From CALDTK01 sp965213735 (lineage in GTDB: Bacteria > Bacteroidota > Bacteroidia > Chitinophagales > Saprospiraceae), in the NCBI GenBank assembly GCA_965213735.1, contig CBDCAB010000005.1, positions 372,001 to 436,000 on the forward strand: a DNA stretch of 64,000 nucleotides, written 5' to 3'. Below, piece after piece: positions 15,816 through 24,522 of the stretch (positions are counted from its first letter, which is position 1; each line of letters begins with the position of its first letter). A program made the translations under genes and the position numbers. A model generated the notes under the pieces. The model did no database searches. It saw nothing but the letters and a program-made list of their open reading frames with translations, and had not been told where the DNA came from.

Positions 15816-17069
15816 GTGCAAGCAGCAGAGTCAGGTCTTCTCGATCATTTTTTCCGGCGCTCCTACGCGAAGTACTTGGCTACACTGGTCCGGCTTTTTG
15901 GTCCAGCCGAACTTCCACTCCTGGAGGATGCGCTCCAGGATACGTTTGCTCAAGCAACTCATGCATGGCGTGAACATCTGCCCGAAAATCCGGAGGCTTG
16001 GCTCACCATCGCCGCCAAGCGTCGCGCAATTGACCTCCTGCGGCGCCAAACCGCGAGTGAAAAGCGAGAGTTGCGAGCTGTCGATGATCGTGACATAGCT
16101 TCAGAAGTCGACCTGCTTTTCCTCGACCACGAAGTTGCTGATGCAGAAGTTCGCATGATCTTCACAGCATGTCACCCGTCGCTCAAACCGCAAGATCAAC
16201 TTGCGTTTGCGCTGCGGTGTGTGTCAGGTTTTAGCGGAAGCGAAATAGCAACAGCCCTCCTGCTCAAACCTGAAACCATCAAAAAGCGGCTCACGCGCGC
16301 CAGAAAATCCATTCAGGCAAGTCAGCTCGTATTCGAAGTCCCTTCAGGTAGAGCGTTGGAAAGCCGAATGGCACGCGTTCTGGAAGTGCTTTACTTGATC
16401 TTCAATGAGGGCTACCATTCGGCCAGTCGGAGCAAAGTGGTTCGCGAAGAGCTGTGTGGTGAGGCCATGCGGATGTGCCAGCAACTGCTTAGCGCCCCAT
16501 CAATTGCCGACACAAATGGGGCGCTCCACGCGCTGATGGCACTAATGTGTTTCCATGCCGCACGACTCGATTCTAAGGTTAGCGAATCCGGCCAACTAAT
16601 CGACCTCAAGCATCAGGATCGTTCTACGTGGCACACAGGTCTTGCGTATCGCGGACATGCGTTAATGAATGAGGCGGTACAGACTAATTACTTTTCAGTA
16701 TATCATTATGAAGCCGCCATCGCAGCCGAGCATTTAAAAGCCAAACAATTTTCGCAAACTAATTGGACACAAATTGCCGTCTGGTACGAGCGGCTGCGTA
16801 CGGTAGCTCCAAGTCCGATGACAGATTTAAGTCTAGCAATTGTGTATATCCAAAATGGAAATCCAAGAAAATCTAAGCAGCTGCTCGAAGCGATAGTTGT
16901 GGACGCACTCGCCTCGCGGCGCTACCTCTACCACGGTTGTTGGGCGGAATGGCATAAGCAGTTTGGCAGCATCGCTACAGCGCGGCAGTGCCTCGAGGAT
17001 GCACTTGACGTTGTGGTAAACGATCAGGAAAGAACCTACCTGCAACAAAAGCTAAAGGTCTTGACGTAA
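15816..17069 (+). CDS. ECF sigma factor, ECF42 group (DUF6596-type C-terminal extension)
   Basis: A 417-residue sigma factor starting at GTG 15816, four bases after the YCII stop. Region 2 is at about 15-85 (ALQDTFAQATHAW, AWLTIAAKRRAIDLLRR), region 4 at about 120-170 (LAFALRCVSGFSGSEIATALLLKPETIKKRLTRARKSI). A ~240-residue C-terminal extension (LYLIFNEGYH, DRSTWHTGL, AAIAAEH, PMTDLSLAIVYIQNGNP) is characteristic of ECF42. There is no anti-sigma gene; in this group the extension itself controls activity and the DGPF partner is a target or helper. A dispersed-motif variant lies at 16228-16241. A broken copy of the 3' end is at 14419-14697. Confidence 0.92.
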   Translation: MQAAESGLLDHFFRRSYAKYLATLVRLFGPAELPLLEDALQDTFAQATHAWREHLPENPEAWLTIAAKRRAIDLLRRQTASEKRELRAVDDRDIASEVDLLFLDHEVADAEVRMIFTACHPSLKPQDQLAFALRCVSGFSGSEIATALLLKPETIKKRLTRARKSIQASQLVFEVPSGRALESRMARVLEVLYLIFNEGYHSASRSKVVREELCGEAMRMCQQLLSAPSIADTNGALHALMALMCFHAARLDSKVSESGQLIDLKHQDRSTWHTGLAYRGHALMNEAVQTNYFSVYHYEAAIAAEHLKAKQFSQTNWTQIAVWYERLRTVAPSPMTDLSLAIVYIQNGNPRKSKQLLEAIVVDALASRRYLYHGCWAEWHKQFGSIATARQCLEDALDVVVNDQERTYLQQKLKVLT

Positions 17070-17080
17070 AGTTTGGCTGA

Positions 17081-17851
17081 TTACTGCTGTTGCACCCGCC
17101 TCACCAACTCCACAAACGCCTCCACACTCAACTGCTCGGGCCTGCGCTGAAGACTTTTATCATCCGGGTCGATGTCGCCGGGCCAGAGGGATTTGAGGGA
17201 ATTACGCAGCATTTTGCGCCGCTGCTGAAAAGCCATACGTACCACGCGGCGAAACAATTCTTCATCACAGTCTAGTGCATCCTCTACAGGCAAGCGCTCT
17301 AGGTGAATGACAGTAGAATGCACCTTCGGCGGCGGGTTAAAACTGCCCGGCTTGAGGTGCATCACCACATGCCCACGATAAAAAGCCTGCACCAGTACAC
17401 TAATACTTCCATAAGTTTTAGACCCCGGCGGAGCCAGCACCCGCTCGGCTAATTCTCGCTGAAACATCCCTACCATTCGCGGAAACATATGCCGGTGATC
17501 AACCAATCGCACTAATATCTGCGAGCTAATGTTGTATGGAAAATTACCCACCAGCGCCGTCGGCTGGTTTTGCGTAAGCGTAGCTAAATTAACTTTTAAA
17601 AAATCAGCACTAATTAACCCCGCGGCGGCCCACTCCCCAAAGCGCTGCTGGAGGTGCATCACCATATCATCATCGGCCTCAACGGCAATCAGCGGCACAT
17701 CGAGTTCGAGCAAAAATTGAGTGAGCATACCTTGCCCAGGACCAACTTCAAGGATGCGCTCGACGTCCTCCAGCGGAATGCTCTCGGCAATCTGCCTCGC
17801 AATTTGCGGTTGCGCCAAAAAATGCTGCCCAAATGACTTTTTCGCCCTCAC
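17081..17851 (-). CDS. rsmA: 16S rRNA (adenine(1518)-N6/adenine(1519)-N6)-dimethyltransferase
   Basis: KsgA/RsmA, 256 residues. It dimethylates two adjacent adenosines near the 3' end of 16S rRNA using S-adenosylmethionine, a late step in 30S assembly. The N-terminus RAKKSFGQHFLAQPQIA is the family signature, the SAM site is LEVGPGQGMLTQFLL, and the catalytic motif is NFPYNISSQILV (NLPY variant). Basic C-terminal helices (RRKMLRNSLKSL) bind RNA. It converges with the sigma gene and is divergent from pdxA, 48 bp away. A shortened motif copy is at 17567-17579. Confidence 0.96.
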   Translation of the reverse strand: MRAKKSFGQHFLAQPQIARQIAESIPLEDVERILEVGPGQGMLTQFLLELDVPLIAVEADDDMVMHLQQRFGEWAAAGLISADFLKVNLATLTQNQPTALVGNFPYNISSQILVRLVDHRHMFPRMVGMFQRELAERVLAPPGSKTYGSISVLVQAFYRGHVVMHLKPGSFNPPPKVHSTVIHLERLPVEDALDCDEELFRRVVRMAFQQRRKMLRNSLKSLWPGDIDPDDKSLQRRPEQLSVEAFVELVRRVQQQ

Positions 17852-17899
17852 GTGCGGCCAAGGTAAAGCCTAGCGCCGCGCTGCTACCTTACGCCTCCT

Positions 17900-19165
17900 A
17901 TGCAACGAATTACCCTCGGCATTTCCTGCGGCGACCCCAACGGCATCGGTCTCGAAGTTGCTCTCAAAGCCTTCAGCGATAAGCGTCTCTTCAAATATTT
18001 TGCGCCCATAATTTTTGCCAGTCCCGAGATGGTGGCGATCCACCAGGAGGCCAATGCCCTCAGCGGCGTGCAGACTCAGGCTGTAAGTATTTCAGATTCA
18101 GCTTTCGCCAAAACCAAACACGACGAGCTGGTGCGTATCGTCACCTGCTGGGAACACGAGCCGCCCGTGGAGTTTGGGCGCATCAGTGAAGAGGGTGGCG
18201 CTGTCGCCAAAACCAGTCTCGAACAGGCGGCCCAAGCACTTCACAACAAGCAGATCGACGTGCTCGTAACTGCACCTATTCACAAGTCAGCCATGCAACA
18301 AGCTGGCTTTGGCTACCCAGGTCATACGGAATTTCTTGAAAACGAATTTGGCCGCGGCCGCAGCCTCATGATTATGGTAGGCGACGACGATCTTCGCGTA
18401 GCCGTGGCGACCGGACATATTCCCATCAAGAGCGTAGCCAACTCCATTTCTCCTACTATACTGCAAAATAAAATTGCCCTGCTCGACGACACGCTCAAAC
18501 GCGACTTTGGCATCAACGGCCCACTCATCGCGGTGCTCGGACTAAACCCGCATGCCGGCGACGGTGGAGCTATCGGACAAGAGGAGCAAATCACCATTCG
18601 CCCTGCCGTAGAAGCTATGAAAGCAAGAGGCGTTGACGTAATGGGGCCATTTCCCGCAGATGGATTTTTCGGGTCGGGTCAGTACCGCAACTTCGATGCA
18701 GTCCTCGCGATGTATCACGATCAAGGCTTGGTCCCCTTCAAGACCCTTGCCTTTGGCGGAGGTGTAAACTTCACCGCTGGACTATCAGTGGTACGTACCT
18801 CGCCCGACCATGGCACTGCGCTCGACATAGCGGGTAAAGGGCTTGCCTCGGCGGCGAGTTTTGCGCAGGCTTGCTTTCTCGCGCGACGTGTTTATATGTC
18901 GCGCGAAGGCTATGATGAAGCTCATGCCGATCCGCTGCAGTTTCGAGGCTACGGTCGCAAAAAACGTGGGGATCGCACTCCTCGTGGCAACTCCAAGAAG
19001 GACAAGAAGCAGCCTAAAGCAGCTATTGCCAAAACAGCTCAACCGATGAATGCGCCTCGTGCTGCCGAGCGCGATGTGAAAACGGATGCTTACGTGGGTG
19101 GTGCGCCTGCAGATGCCGGAAGTGCTAAAGGCGGACATCCTGATGGCACACCACCCGAAAGCTAA
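17900..19165 (+). CDS. pdxA: 4-hydroxythreonine-4-phosphate dehydrogenase with a C-terminal tail
   Basis: PdxA oxidises 4-phosphohydroxy-L-threonine in the DXP-dependent pyridoxal phosphate pathway. The 421-residue product starts with GISCGDPNGIGLEV. It shows HKSAMQQAGFGYPGHTEFL (metal and substrate site), GLNPHAGDGGAIGQEE, and YHDQGLVPFKTLAFGGGVNFTAGL with SPDHGTALDIAGKG, all expected. The enzyme domain ends near residue 345. About 70 extra residues follow, first basic (GRKKRGDRTPRGNSKKDKKQ), then acidic and glycine-rich, probably disordered. Exact dispersed-motif copy at 18101-18114 encodes AFAKT; a near copy is at 18201-18214. The stop overlaps the convergent hydrolase gene by four bases. 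Confidence 0.95.
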   Translation: MQRITLGISCGDPNGIGLEVALKAFSDKRLFKYFAPIIFASPEMVAIHQEANALSGVQTQAVSISDSAFAKTKHDELVRIVTCWEHEPPVEFGRISEEGGAVAKTSLEQAAQALHNKQIDVLVTAPIHKSAMQQAGFGYPGHTEFLENEFGRGRSLMIMVGDDDLRVAVATGHIPIKSVANSISPTILQNKIALLDDTLKRDFGINGPLIAVLGLNPHAGDGGAIGQEEQITIRPAVEAMKARGVDVMGPFPADGFFGSGQYRNFDAVLAMYHDQGLVPFKTLAFGGGVNFTAGLSVVRTSPDHGTALDIAGKGLASAASFAQACFLARRVYMSREGYDEAHADPLQFRGYGRKKRGDRTPRGNSKKDKKQPKAAIAKTAQPMNAPRAAERDVKTDAYVGGAPADAGSAKGGHPDGTPPES

Positions 19166-19881
19166 GAACGATCAGTTCGGATACTGGCCACACGACCTTC
19201 GCCAGTGGGTTCGTACTCTGCGGGAATATCCATCCAAGTCTTCTCTTCGGTAATCTTGATGCCGCTCTCGGTATTTTCCATGAGCCAGTGCATGTCATCG
19301 GTTTGTGGCCAATCAAGGGCGTAGAGTTCGAGGCGTTCGATGATGGCGATCAGCTTGTCGGCATATCTTATATCCGTCGCATATCCGCAGGCACGCAGGC
19401 CTTGTGCCCAGCCTTTGTAGTCGGTCGGCGAAAGCGCGAACAAGGACGCGTAGCGCGTAGAATTCTTGAGGAAGTCGGAGTGATCGCGAAAACTATCCTC
19501 CACACTGCCGTATGCGCGAAAGCAACTTTTGGTAAGCTGGCCTGCATCATCGTAGTCATCATCTTCGTGGAGTACGGTTTCGCCCGTCCACCAGCTTTTG
19601 CATTTGATGCCGAAGTAGTTGTTGCCAGCGATGGCGATGGGTGCGCGGCCCCAATCTGATTCGAGGATGGCTTGTGCAGCGGTGATGCTGGCAGGCACAC
19701 CGGTACGGGCTTGTTCTTCGAGAGCAATGCGAGACACAGCTCGGATGAAGTCATCTTGTGCATCACTTGGCGGTCGTGCGCTGAGTGTCAAGATCATAGC
19801 CGACCAGAACATGAGGACGGCGAGCAGAAGGCCTCGGATGAGGGTTTGCTCGGGGGCGGGAGTGAGTGTAGGTTTGGTCAT
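19162..19881 (-). CDS. Glucosaminidase (GH73-like) domain protein, membrane anchored
   Basis: A 239-residue protein with an N-terminal membrane segment (LIRGLLLAVLMFWSAMILTL) and a mannosyl-glycoprotein endo-beta-N-acetylglucosaminidase-like domain of the type that cuts peptidoglycan. Key features are VPASITAAQAILESDWGRAPIA (with the catalytic glutamate in LESDWG), NNYFGIKC, FRAYGSVEDSFRDHSDFL and YATDIRYADKLIAIIERL. Its length is normal for Bacteroidota members. The domain would sit on the periplasmic side. It is convergent with pdxA and has a 291-bp gap upstream that contains two dispersed-motif copies. Confidence 0.9.
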   Translation of the reverse strand: MTKPTLTPAPEQTLIRGLLLAVLMFWSAMILTLSARPPSDAQDDFIRAVSRIALEEQARTGVPASITAAQAILESDWGRAPIAIAGNNYFGIKCKSWWTGETVLHEDDDYDDAGQLTKSCFRAYGSVEDSFRDHSDFLKNSTRYASLFALSPTDYKGWAQGLRACGYATDIRYADKLIAIIERLELYALDWPQTDDMHWLMENTESGIKITEEKTWMDIPAEYEPTGEGRVASIRTDRS

Positions 19882-19914
19882 AGTACACTCGTTTACTGAA
19901 GCTAGACGTCTAAG

Positions 19915-19928
19915 GTTTTAGCGAAAGC
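19915..19928 (+). repeat. Dispersed GTTTTAGCGAAAGC motif, intergenic copy
   Basis: Exact 14-bp copy in the gap upstream of the glucosaminidase gene. A second copy in the same orientation lies 111 bp further on. The gap has no other recognisable content. Confidence 0.75.
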
Positions 19929-20025
19929 TGCATATGTAAGCTCCTGAGGGGTAAACGGCTGCTGGCGAGACTACCGTTTGCTCAAGGACAGCTTCCGGTT
20001 ACGCAGCAGAAGTTCCGTTTGCTAA

Positions 20026-20039
20026 GTTTTGGCGAAAGC
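20026..20039 (+). repeat. Dispersed GTTTTGGCGAAAGC motif, intergenic copy
   Basis: Second exact copy in the same gap, followed by TG as in most copies. Being outside genes, it shows that the motif is not simply a product of one conserved peptide. Confidence 0.75.
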
Positions 20040-20173
20040 TGAAAAAAGTGGCTGGATTTAAGCCTTGCAAGGGTGCGGCAGGCTCTGACTCGGCCGCTTG
20101 AAATGCGCGAGCGGACTTGCATTAGCTGCTGGGCAGAGCGTACTTTTGCCGCGGCTAGTCGTCGACACCACTT

Positions 20174-20551
20174 ATGGCTCAACAACCTACTTCCGAACTC
20201 CGCTATTCTGATCAGGATTTACAGGAGTTTCGCGAGATTATCGAGAAGAAACTCGAGCGTGCGCGGGAGGATTTGGACTTTTATCTCACGTCCCTGCAAG
20301 AGCGTGCCGACAATCCCGACACGAAAGTCAAGGGGCTTGATGATGGTACCTCCTCGGCTGAGAATGAGCGGCTCAATACGCTTGCGAATCGCCAGCAGAA
20401 GTTGATTCAGCACCTCGAAAATGCGCTGATTCGCATTCAGAATAAGATCTATGGCGTGTGCCGGGAAACGGGCGAATTGATCCCTAAGGCGCGTCTACGG
20501 GCCGTTCCGCACGCGACGCTGAGTGTGGAGGCGAAGAATGCGCGCGGCTAG
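20174..20551 (+). CDS. TraR/DksA family protein
   Basis: 125 residues: an N-terminal coiled-coil (about 10-95, DLQEFREIIEKKLERAREDLDF) and a degenerate zinc-finger end with YGVCRETGELIPKARLRAVP. Only one cysteine of the classical C4 finger remains, which is usual for the short Bacteroidota version. By family, it should insert its coiled coil into the secondary channel of RNA polymerase and modulate initiation with ppGpp. It lies 29 bp upstream of lspA on the same strand, a common gene order in Bacteroidota. Confidence 0.92.
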   Translation: MAQQPTSELRYSDQDLQEFREIIEKKLERAREDLDFYLTSLQERADNPDTKVKGLDDGTSSAENERLNTLANRQQKLIQHLENALIRIQNKIYGVCRETGELIPKARLRAVPHATLSVEAKNARG

Positions 20552-20580
20552 GCAAGCTGAATGCTAGCTGGCGCGTTCAT

Positions 20581-21264
20581 TTGCAGCCGTCAATTTCCGA
20601 TCTTTTGAAGCGTAGTCACCTCGTCGTTCTGGTTGTATTGTCCGTTTTGCTGCTCGACCAGGCGGTGAAAATCTGGGTGAAGACGCACATGGAGTATGGC
20701 GGCCAGTTTGCGATCATCCCGGGCTGGGATGGGGCCTTTGTGCATTTCGTGGAGAATCCAGGGATGGCTTTCGGAATTGAATTTGGAGGCTCGTACGGCA
20801 AGCTGGCGCTGAGTCTGTTTCGAGTTTTTGCTGTTGGCTTTTTGATCTATTTGATTCACAAGCTGGTGCAGCAAGGCACGCAGAAGGGCTTGCTGGTGTG
20901 TTTTGCACTCATCCTTGCAGGCGCGATGGGCAACATTATTGATTCGGCGTTTTACGGTCTTGTCTTTTCGGAAAGTAGCTACCACAATCCGCTGCCGGCG
21001 ACGCTGTTTCCTGAGGGGGGAGGCTACGCTGGATTTTTACACGGAAGGGTGGTCGACATGTTGTACTTCCCCTTGATCAGCGGCAATTTCCCTGATTGGC
21101 TACCTGTGTGGGGCGGAGATCGCTTCTTGTTTTTTCGCCCGGTCTTCAACATTGCGGATGCAGCGATATCAGTCGGTATGTTTTGCTTGGTTGTATTCTA
21201 TAGTGCCTTTTTTCGCCACGAGCCTGAGCCTGTGGAGCCAGCGAGTTCGGAGGTGCCGGCGTGA
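20581..21264 (+). CDS. lspA: Lipoprotein signal peptidase
   Basis: Signal peptidase II, 227 residues, an inner-membrane aspartyl protease that removes the signal peptide of prolipoproteins. Membrane helices are visible at about 12-30, 68-90, 97-120 and 195-215. Signature blocks are VENPGMAFGIEFGG, GAMGNIIDSAFYG, GRVVDMLYFPL and FNIADAAISVGM, with the catalytic aspartates in the last two. The Bacteroidota-type loop (SESSYHNPLP...GGYAGFLHG) is present. The start is a TTG at 20581, since no ATG is available before the first helix. Confidence 0.95.
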   Translation: MQPSISDLLKRSHLVVLVVLSVLLLDQAVKIWVKTHMEYGGQFAIIPGWDGAFVHFVENPGMAFGIEFGGSYGKLALSLFRVFAVGFLIYLIHKLVQQGTQKGLLVCFALILAGAMGNIIDSAFYGLVFSESSYHNPLPATLFPEGGGYAGFLHGRVVDMLYFPLISGNFPDWLPVWGGDRFLFFRPVFNIADAAISVGMFCLVVFYSAFFRHEPEPVEPASSEVPA

Positions 21265-21266
21265 GG

Positions 21267-21345
21267 GGGCTGGGTGCTAGGGGCTGGGTGCTGGGCGCTA
21301 GGGGCTGGGCGCTGGGTGCTAGGGGCTGGGTGCTGGGTGCTGGTG
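21267..21345. repeat. GGGTGCT / GGGGCT simple-sequence repeat
   Basis: About ten heptamer-like units (GGGTGCTAG, GGGCTGGGC, GGGTGCTGG). Shorter stretches of the same family are at 7736-7760, 26005-26030 and 48975-49045. It is non-coding; frames through it give a monotonous Gly/Trp/Ala/Leu peptide. Confidence 0.8.
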
Positions 21346-21507
21346 GCAAGACTCTCTAGATACTACCGCGATGGCCGTTCTACCAGCTCTCACACGGATG
21401 CCCGCAGAGGGTATGTACAGACTGCACCTGAACCGTCGCTTCAACTGACACATATAAGAATCTGCGAAGGTCAAGTAGTTATCGAGCTGTGAGGTACTCG
21501 GAGAAGC

Positions 21508-21990
21508 GACGGTTCACGCGTGGAGCCCTCCGTGCCGACTCCGTGCAAACTCTCCGTGTCCCTCCGTGTGAGCGGCTTGACATTAGGCAGTTTCTCACGG
21601 AGGCCCACAGAGGCGCTACGCTTTGGGCACGGAGCGTCACGGAGGCACTAGGCTAAAGGGCAAATACTCCGATAATAGTTAAACCTCGGGCTTTCTATAC
21701 CTGAACCGTCTCCGTGCGACGGTTCACGCGTGGAGCCCTCCGTGCCGACTCCGTGCAAACTCTCCGTGTCCCTCCGTGTGAGCGGCTTGACATTAGGCAG
21801 TTTCTCACGGAGGCCCACAGAGGCGCTACGCTTTGGGCACGGAGCGTCACGGAGGCACTAGGCTAAAGGGCAAATACTCCGATAATAGTTAAACCCTCCG
21901 TGCCTCCTCCGTGCAACATCTCCGTGTCCCTCCGTGTGAGAGGCGTGACATTAGGCAGTTTCTCACAGAGGCCCACCAGAACTGCCGCAT
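21508..21990. repeat. Second CACGGAG block, opposite orientation, with a perfect 178-bp direct repeat
   Basis: The same units as at 3653-5090 appear here in reverse orientation (AGTTTCTCACGGAGG near 21590, 21800 and 21957). Positions 21508-21685 and 21718-21895 appear identical at an offset of 210 bp, separated by a short piece containing GGGCTTTCTATACCTGAACC, which belongs to the inverted-repeat insert of the first array. A recent tandem duplication is the simplest explanation. No gene is present. Confidence 0.85.
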
Positions 21991-22039
21991 CACAACCGCT
22001 GCTGATAGTCTATGAGCTAAGCGTAACGCTAGAACCACC

Positions 22040-22555
22040 ACCCCAAGGAGGTAGCCAACCAATAAAGACGCTTTTTCCCATAGATGCCCCCCTTAGAACG
22101 AATACGTTTTGAAGCGTAAGTCCAGCCCCTTTGCCAACCTTGCGACCCATTGCGGTGAGCGCAGCGAACTTGCGATACCATCACCCCCAAACAGCCCCCC
22201 AAACAGCAAAAAACGGCGCAGCCCAAAAAACAGCCGCAGGCCTAAAAACGAGCTTGCTCAAAAAAACAGGCGCAGCCAATAACGGCGAAGCCGCCCCACC
22301 CCCTTGCATCCTCCCTTTGCGAACTTTGCGATACCATTCTCCCCAAAACAGCCCCCAGAACAGCAAAAACAGCGAAGCCGCCCCACCCCCTTGCGTCCTC
22401 CCTTTGCGAACTTTGCGATACCATTCTCCCCAAAACAGCCCCCAGAACAGCCCCCAGAACAGCAAAAACGGCGAAGCCAAAAAACGGCCGAAGGCCAAAA
22501 AACGAGCTTGCTCAAAAAACAGCCGCAGGCAAATAAAACAGCCGCAGGCTACCCC
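22040..22555. repeat. Low-complexity tract with CAGCCGCAGGC and tandem ~75-bp repeats
   Basis: Two adjacent, nearly identical segments start at about 22286 and 22373 (GAAGCCGCCCCACCCCCTTGC...CCCTTTGCGAACTTTGCG). Runs of ACAGCCCCCAGAACAGC and AAAACAGCCGCAGGC follow, with GAGCTTGCTCAAAAAACAG recurring at 22249 and 22504. Long open frames cross it on both strands but encode only Pro/Lys/Asn- or Phe/Gly-rich repeats, so no gene is called. It directly abuts the asnS stop codon. Confidence 0.75.
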
Positions 22556-23992
22556 CTAAAATTCCGCACTCCCAGGATATCTCGGAAAAGGAATTACATC
22601 CCGGATATTCTGCATACCAGTGATGAAGAGCACGAGTCGCTCGAAACCAAGACCGAAGCCAGCGTGCTTGCATGTGCCGTAGCGGCGGGTGTCGAGAAAC
22701 CACTCCATCTCGTGCTCGGGAATACCAAAGGCGGCCATGCGGTCTTGGAGGATATCGAGACGCTCCTCGCGCTGTGATCCACCCACTATTTCACCTATGC
22801 CGGGGAAAAGGATATCCATCGCGGCTACCGTCTTCTGGTCATCGTTGAGCCGCATGTAAAAAGCTTTTATTTCAGCAGGATAATCCGTGAGAATTACAGG
22901 CTTCTTAAAGTGCTTCTCGACGAGGTAGCGTTCATGCTCAGATTGGAGATCGGCGCCCCATTCGTCAATAGGAAATTGAAACTGCTTCTTTTTATTCGGC
23001 TTCGAGTTGCGCAGGATGTCGATGGCCTCCGTGTAAGTGAGGCGCACAAATTCATTCTCTAGCACAAAATTGAGCTTCTCGCGTAGCGGCATAGGCGAGC
23101 GCTCATTTTGCGGTTTAGACTTTTCCTCATCGAGCAGGCGCTGTTCTAGAAATTCGAGTTCGTCGGGGAAGCGCTCGCTCACTTCCTGAATGACCGACTT
23201 CAACATGGCCTCTGCTAGAGCCATGTTATCGTGGAGGTCGGCAAAAGCAATTTCAGGCTCGATCATCCAGAACTCCGCGAGGTGTCGTGTCGTGTTCGAG
23301 TTTTCAGCCCGAAACGTAGGACCGAACGTATACACTTTATCTAGCGCTAGCGCAGCGAGTTCTGCTTCAAGCTGACCACTTACGGTGAGGTTGGTGGCTT
23401 TACCAAAGAAGTCCTGTTTGAAATCAACTTCGCCTTCATCGGTAGTAGGAATTTGTTTTAGCGGAAGCGTAGTGACCTGAAACATTTCACCTGCGCCCTC
23501 GGCATCGCTGCCGGTAATGATGGGTGAATGCATGTAAAAAAAGCCGCGCTCATCGAAGAAGTGATGGATGGCGAGCGCAATGGCATGTCGGACGCGTAGG
23601 ATTGCGCCAAAGGTGTTGGTACGCGGCCGCAGGTGGGCAATTTCGCGAAGGAATTCCAGCGAGTGTTTCTTGGGCTGAAGAGGGTAAGTTTCAAGGTTGC
23701 ATTCGCCAACAACCTCCACTTGAGTAGCTTTAAGCTCAACGGATTGTCCCCGACCTTGGCTCTCGACCAACTCACCCGTCGCTTTGATGGCGGCGCCGGT
23801 GGTGATCCGCTTGAGGACTTGCTCTGAGAGCTGATCGCGGTCAACGACTACCTGCAGCGTTTTTTGGCAGCTGCCGTCGCTGAGGGCAGCAAATTGGTTG
23901 TTTCGAAACGTGCGAACCCAACCTGCAACGGAGACAGTGCTGCCGATTGGCTGATCGACAAGGAGTTGGGCTATGGAAGTGCGTGCAGGCAT
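22556..23992 (-). CDS. asnS: Asparagine--tRNA ligase
   Basis: A class IIb aminoacyl-tRNA synthetase of 478 residues from the ATG complementary to 23990-23992 (MPARTSIAQLL); a start eight codons upstream is possible. It has an N-terminal OB-fold anticodon-binding domain (GSTVSVAGWVRTFRNNQFAAL). The catalytic domain has motif 2 TFRAENSNTTRHLAEFWMIEPE and motif 3 GFGLGFERLVLFITGMQNIRDV, ending IPFPRYPGSAEF, which separates it from AspRS. A motif variant is at 23455-23468. The gene runs to the edge of the repeat tract at 22555. Confidence 0.96.
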   Translation of the reverse strand: MPARTSIAQLLVDQPIGSTVSVAGWVRTFRNNQFAALSDGSCQKTLQVVVDRDQLSEQVLKRITTGAAIKATGELVESQGRGQSVELKATQVEVVGECNLETYPLQPKKHSLEFLREIAHLRPRTNTFGAILRVRHAIALAIHHFFDERGFFYMHSPIITGSDAEGAGEMFQVTTLPLKQIPTTDEGEVDFKQDFFGKATNLTVSGQLEAELAALALDKVYTFGPTFRAENSNTTRHLAEFWMIEPEIAFADLHDNMALAEAMLKSVIQEVSERFPDELEFLEQRLLDEEKSKPQNERSPMPLREKLNFVLENEFVRLTYTEAIDILRNSKPNKKKQFQFPIDEWGADLQSEHERYLVEKHFKKPVILTDYPAEIKAFYMRLNDDQKTVAAMDILFPGIGEIVGGSQREERLDILQDRMAAFGIPEHEMEWFLDTRRYGTCKHAGFGLGFERLVLFITGMQNIRDVIPFPRYPGSAEF

Positions 23993-24048
23993 AAGTAGGG
24001 AACTAAGGTCGAGCATCGCTCAACGGCCCGCGAAAATAGCCGCCTCAG

Positions 24049-24489
24049 CTATTCACCTACAAAACGTCCGCGCCATTCCTGTTTGGGCAGCCAACAGGTA
24101 TCGTGTTTGCCGAACATGCGGTAGCGGTTGCGAGCGACCCAGTCATACATGCCATCGCGCAATCTGAGCGGCAGCAACGAGAAAATCGTCAGTGTACGAT
24201 ATGGCCAGCCCAACAGGCGCATTATGCGAAAGAAGGCTGTGCTTTTTTGGTAGGTGCCATGCTGGTCAACTACAATAATAGAGTCGAGCTTACTCGGATC
24301 GACGGCGGCGGCATCGAGTTGGGTTTTGGCGAAAGCTGCAAGTGCAGGCGCATCCTGCTCGAGTTTACCTGAATCTATCGACTGAAGCGGTGCAAAGCGA
24401 AAGACCCCCTCATCGTCGAGCCGCAGAATAGACTGCACCGCCCCAGAGCAGAGCGCGCAGTGTCCGTCGTAAAGGATGAGAGCTTGCAC
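24049..24489 (-). CDS. DCC-family thiol-disulfide oxidoreductase-like protein (DUF393)
   Basis: 146 residues, opening with the family signature LILYDGHCALCSGAVQSIL, a thioredoxin-like CxxC-type motif (C-A-L-C), and containing DSIIVVDQHGTYQKSTAFFRIM and a basic C-terminal RNRYRMFGKHDTCWLP. It belongs to the DUF393/DCC family, predicted redox proteins of uncertain substrate. It lies between radA and asnS on the same strand. An exact dispersed motif (24323-24336) encodes AFAKT in it. Confidence 0.9.
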   Translation of the reverse strand: MQALILYDGHCALCSGAVQSILRLDDEGVFRFAPLQSIDSGKLEQDAPALAAFAKTQLDAAAVDPSKLDSIIVVDQHGTYQKSTAFFRIMRLLGWPYRTLTIFSLLPLRLRDGMYDWVARNRYRMFGKHDTCWLPKQEWRGRFVGE

Positions 24490-24522
24490 GGCAGATTAAC
24501 GGCCACGCTAGGTGGCTGGTTG

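Noticed and set aside
22131..22777. Long Pro/Lys- or Phe/Gly-rich frames on both strands of the tract before asnS
   Set aside because: They follow the short tandem repeats and run antisense into asnS; composition is that of low-complexity DNA.
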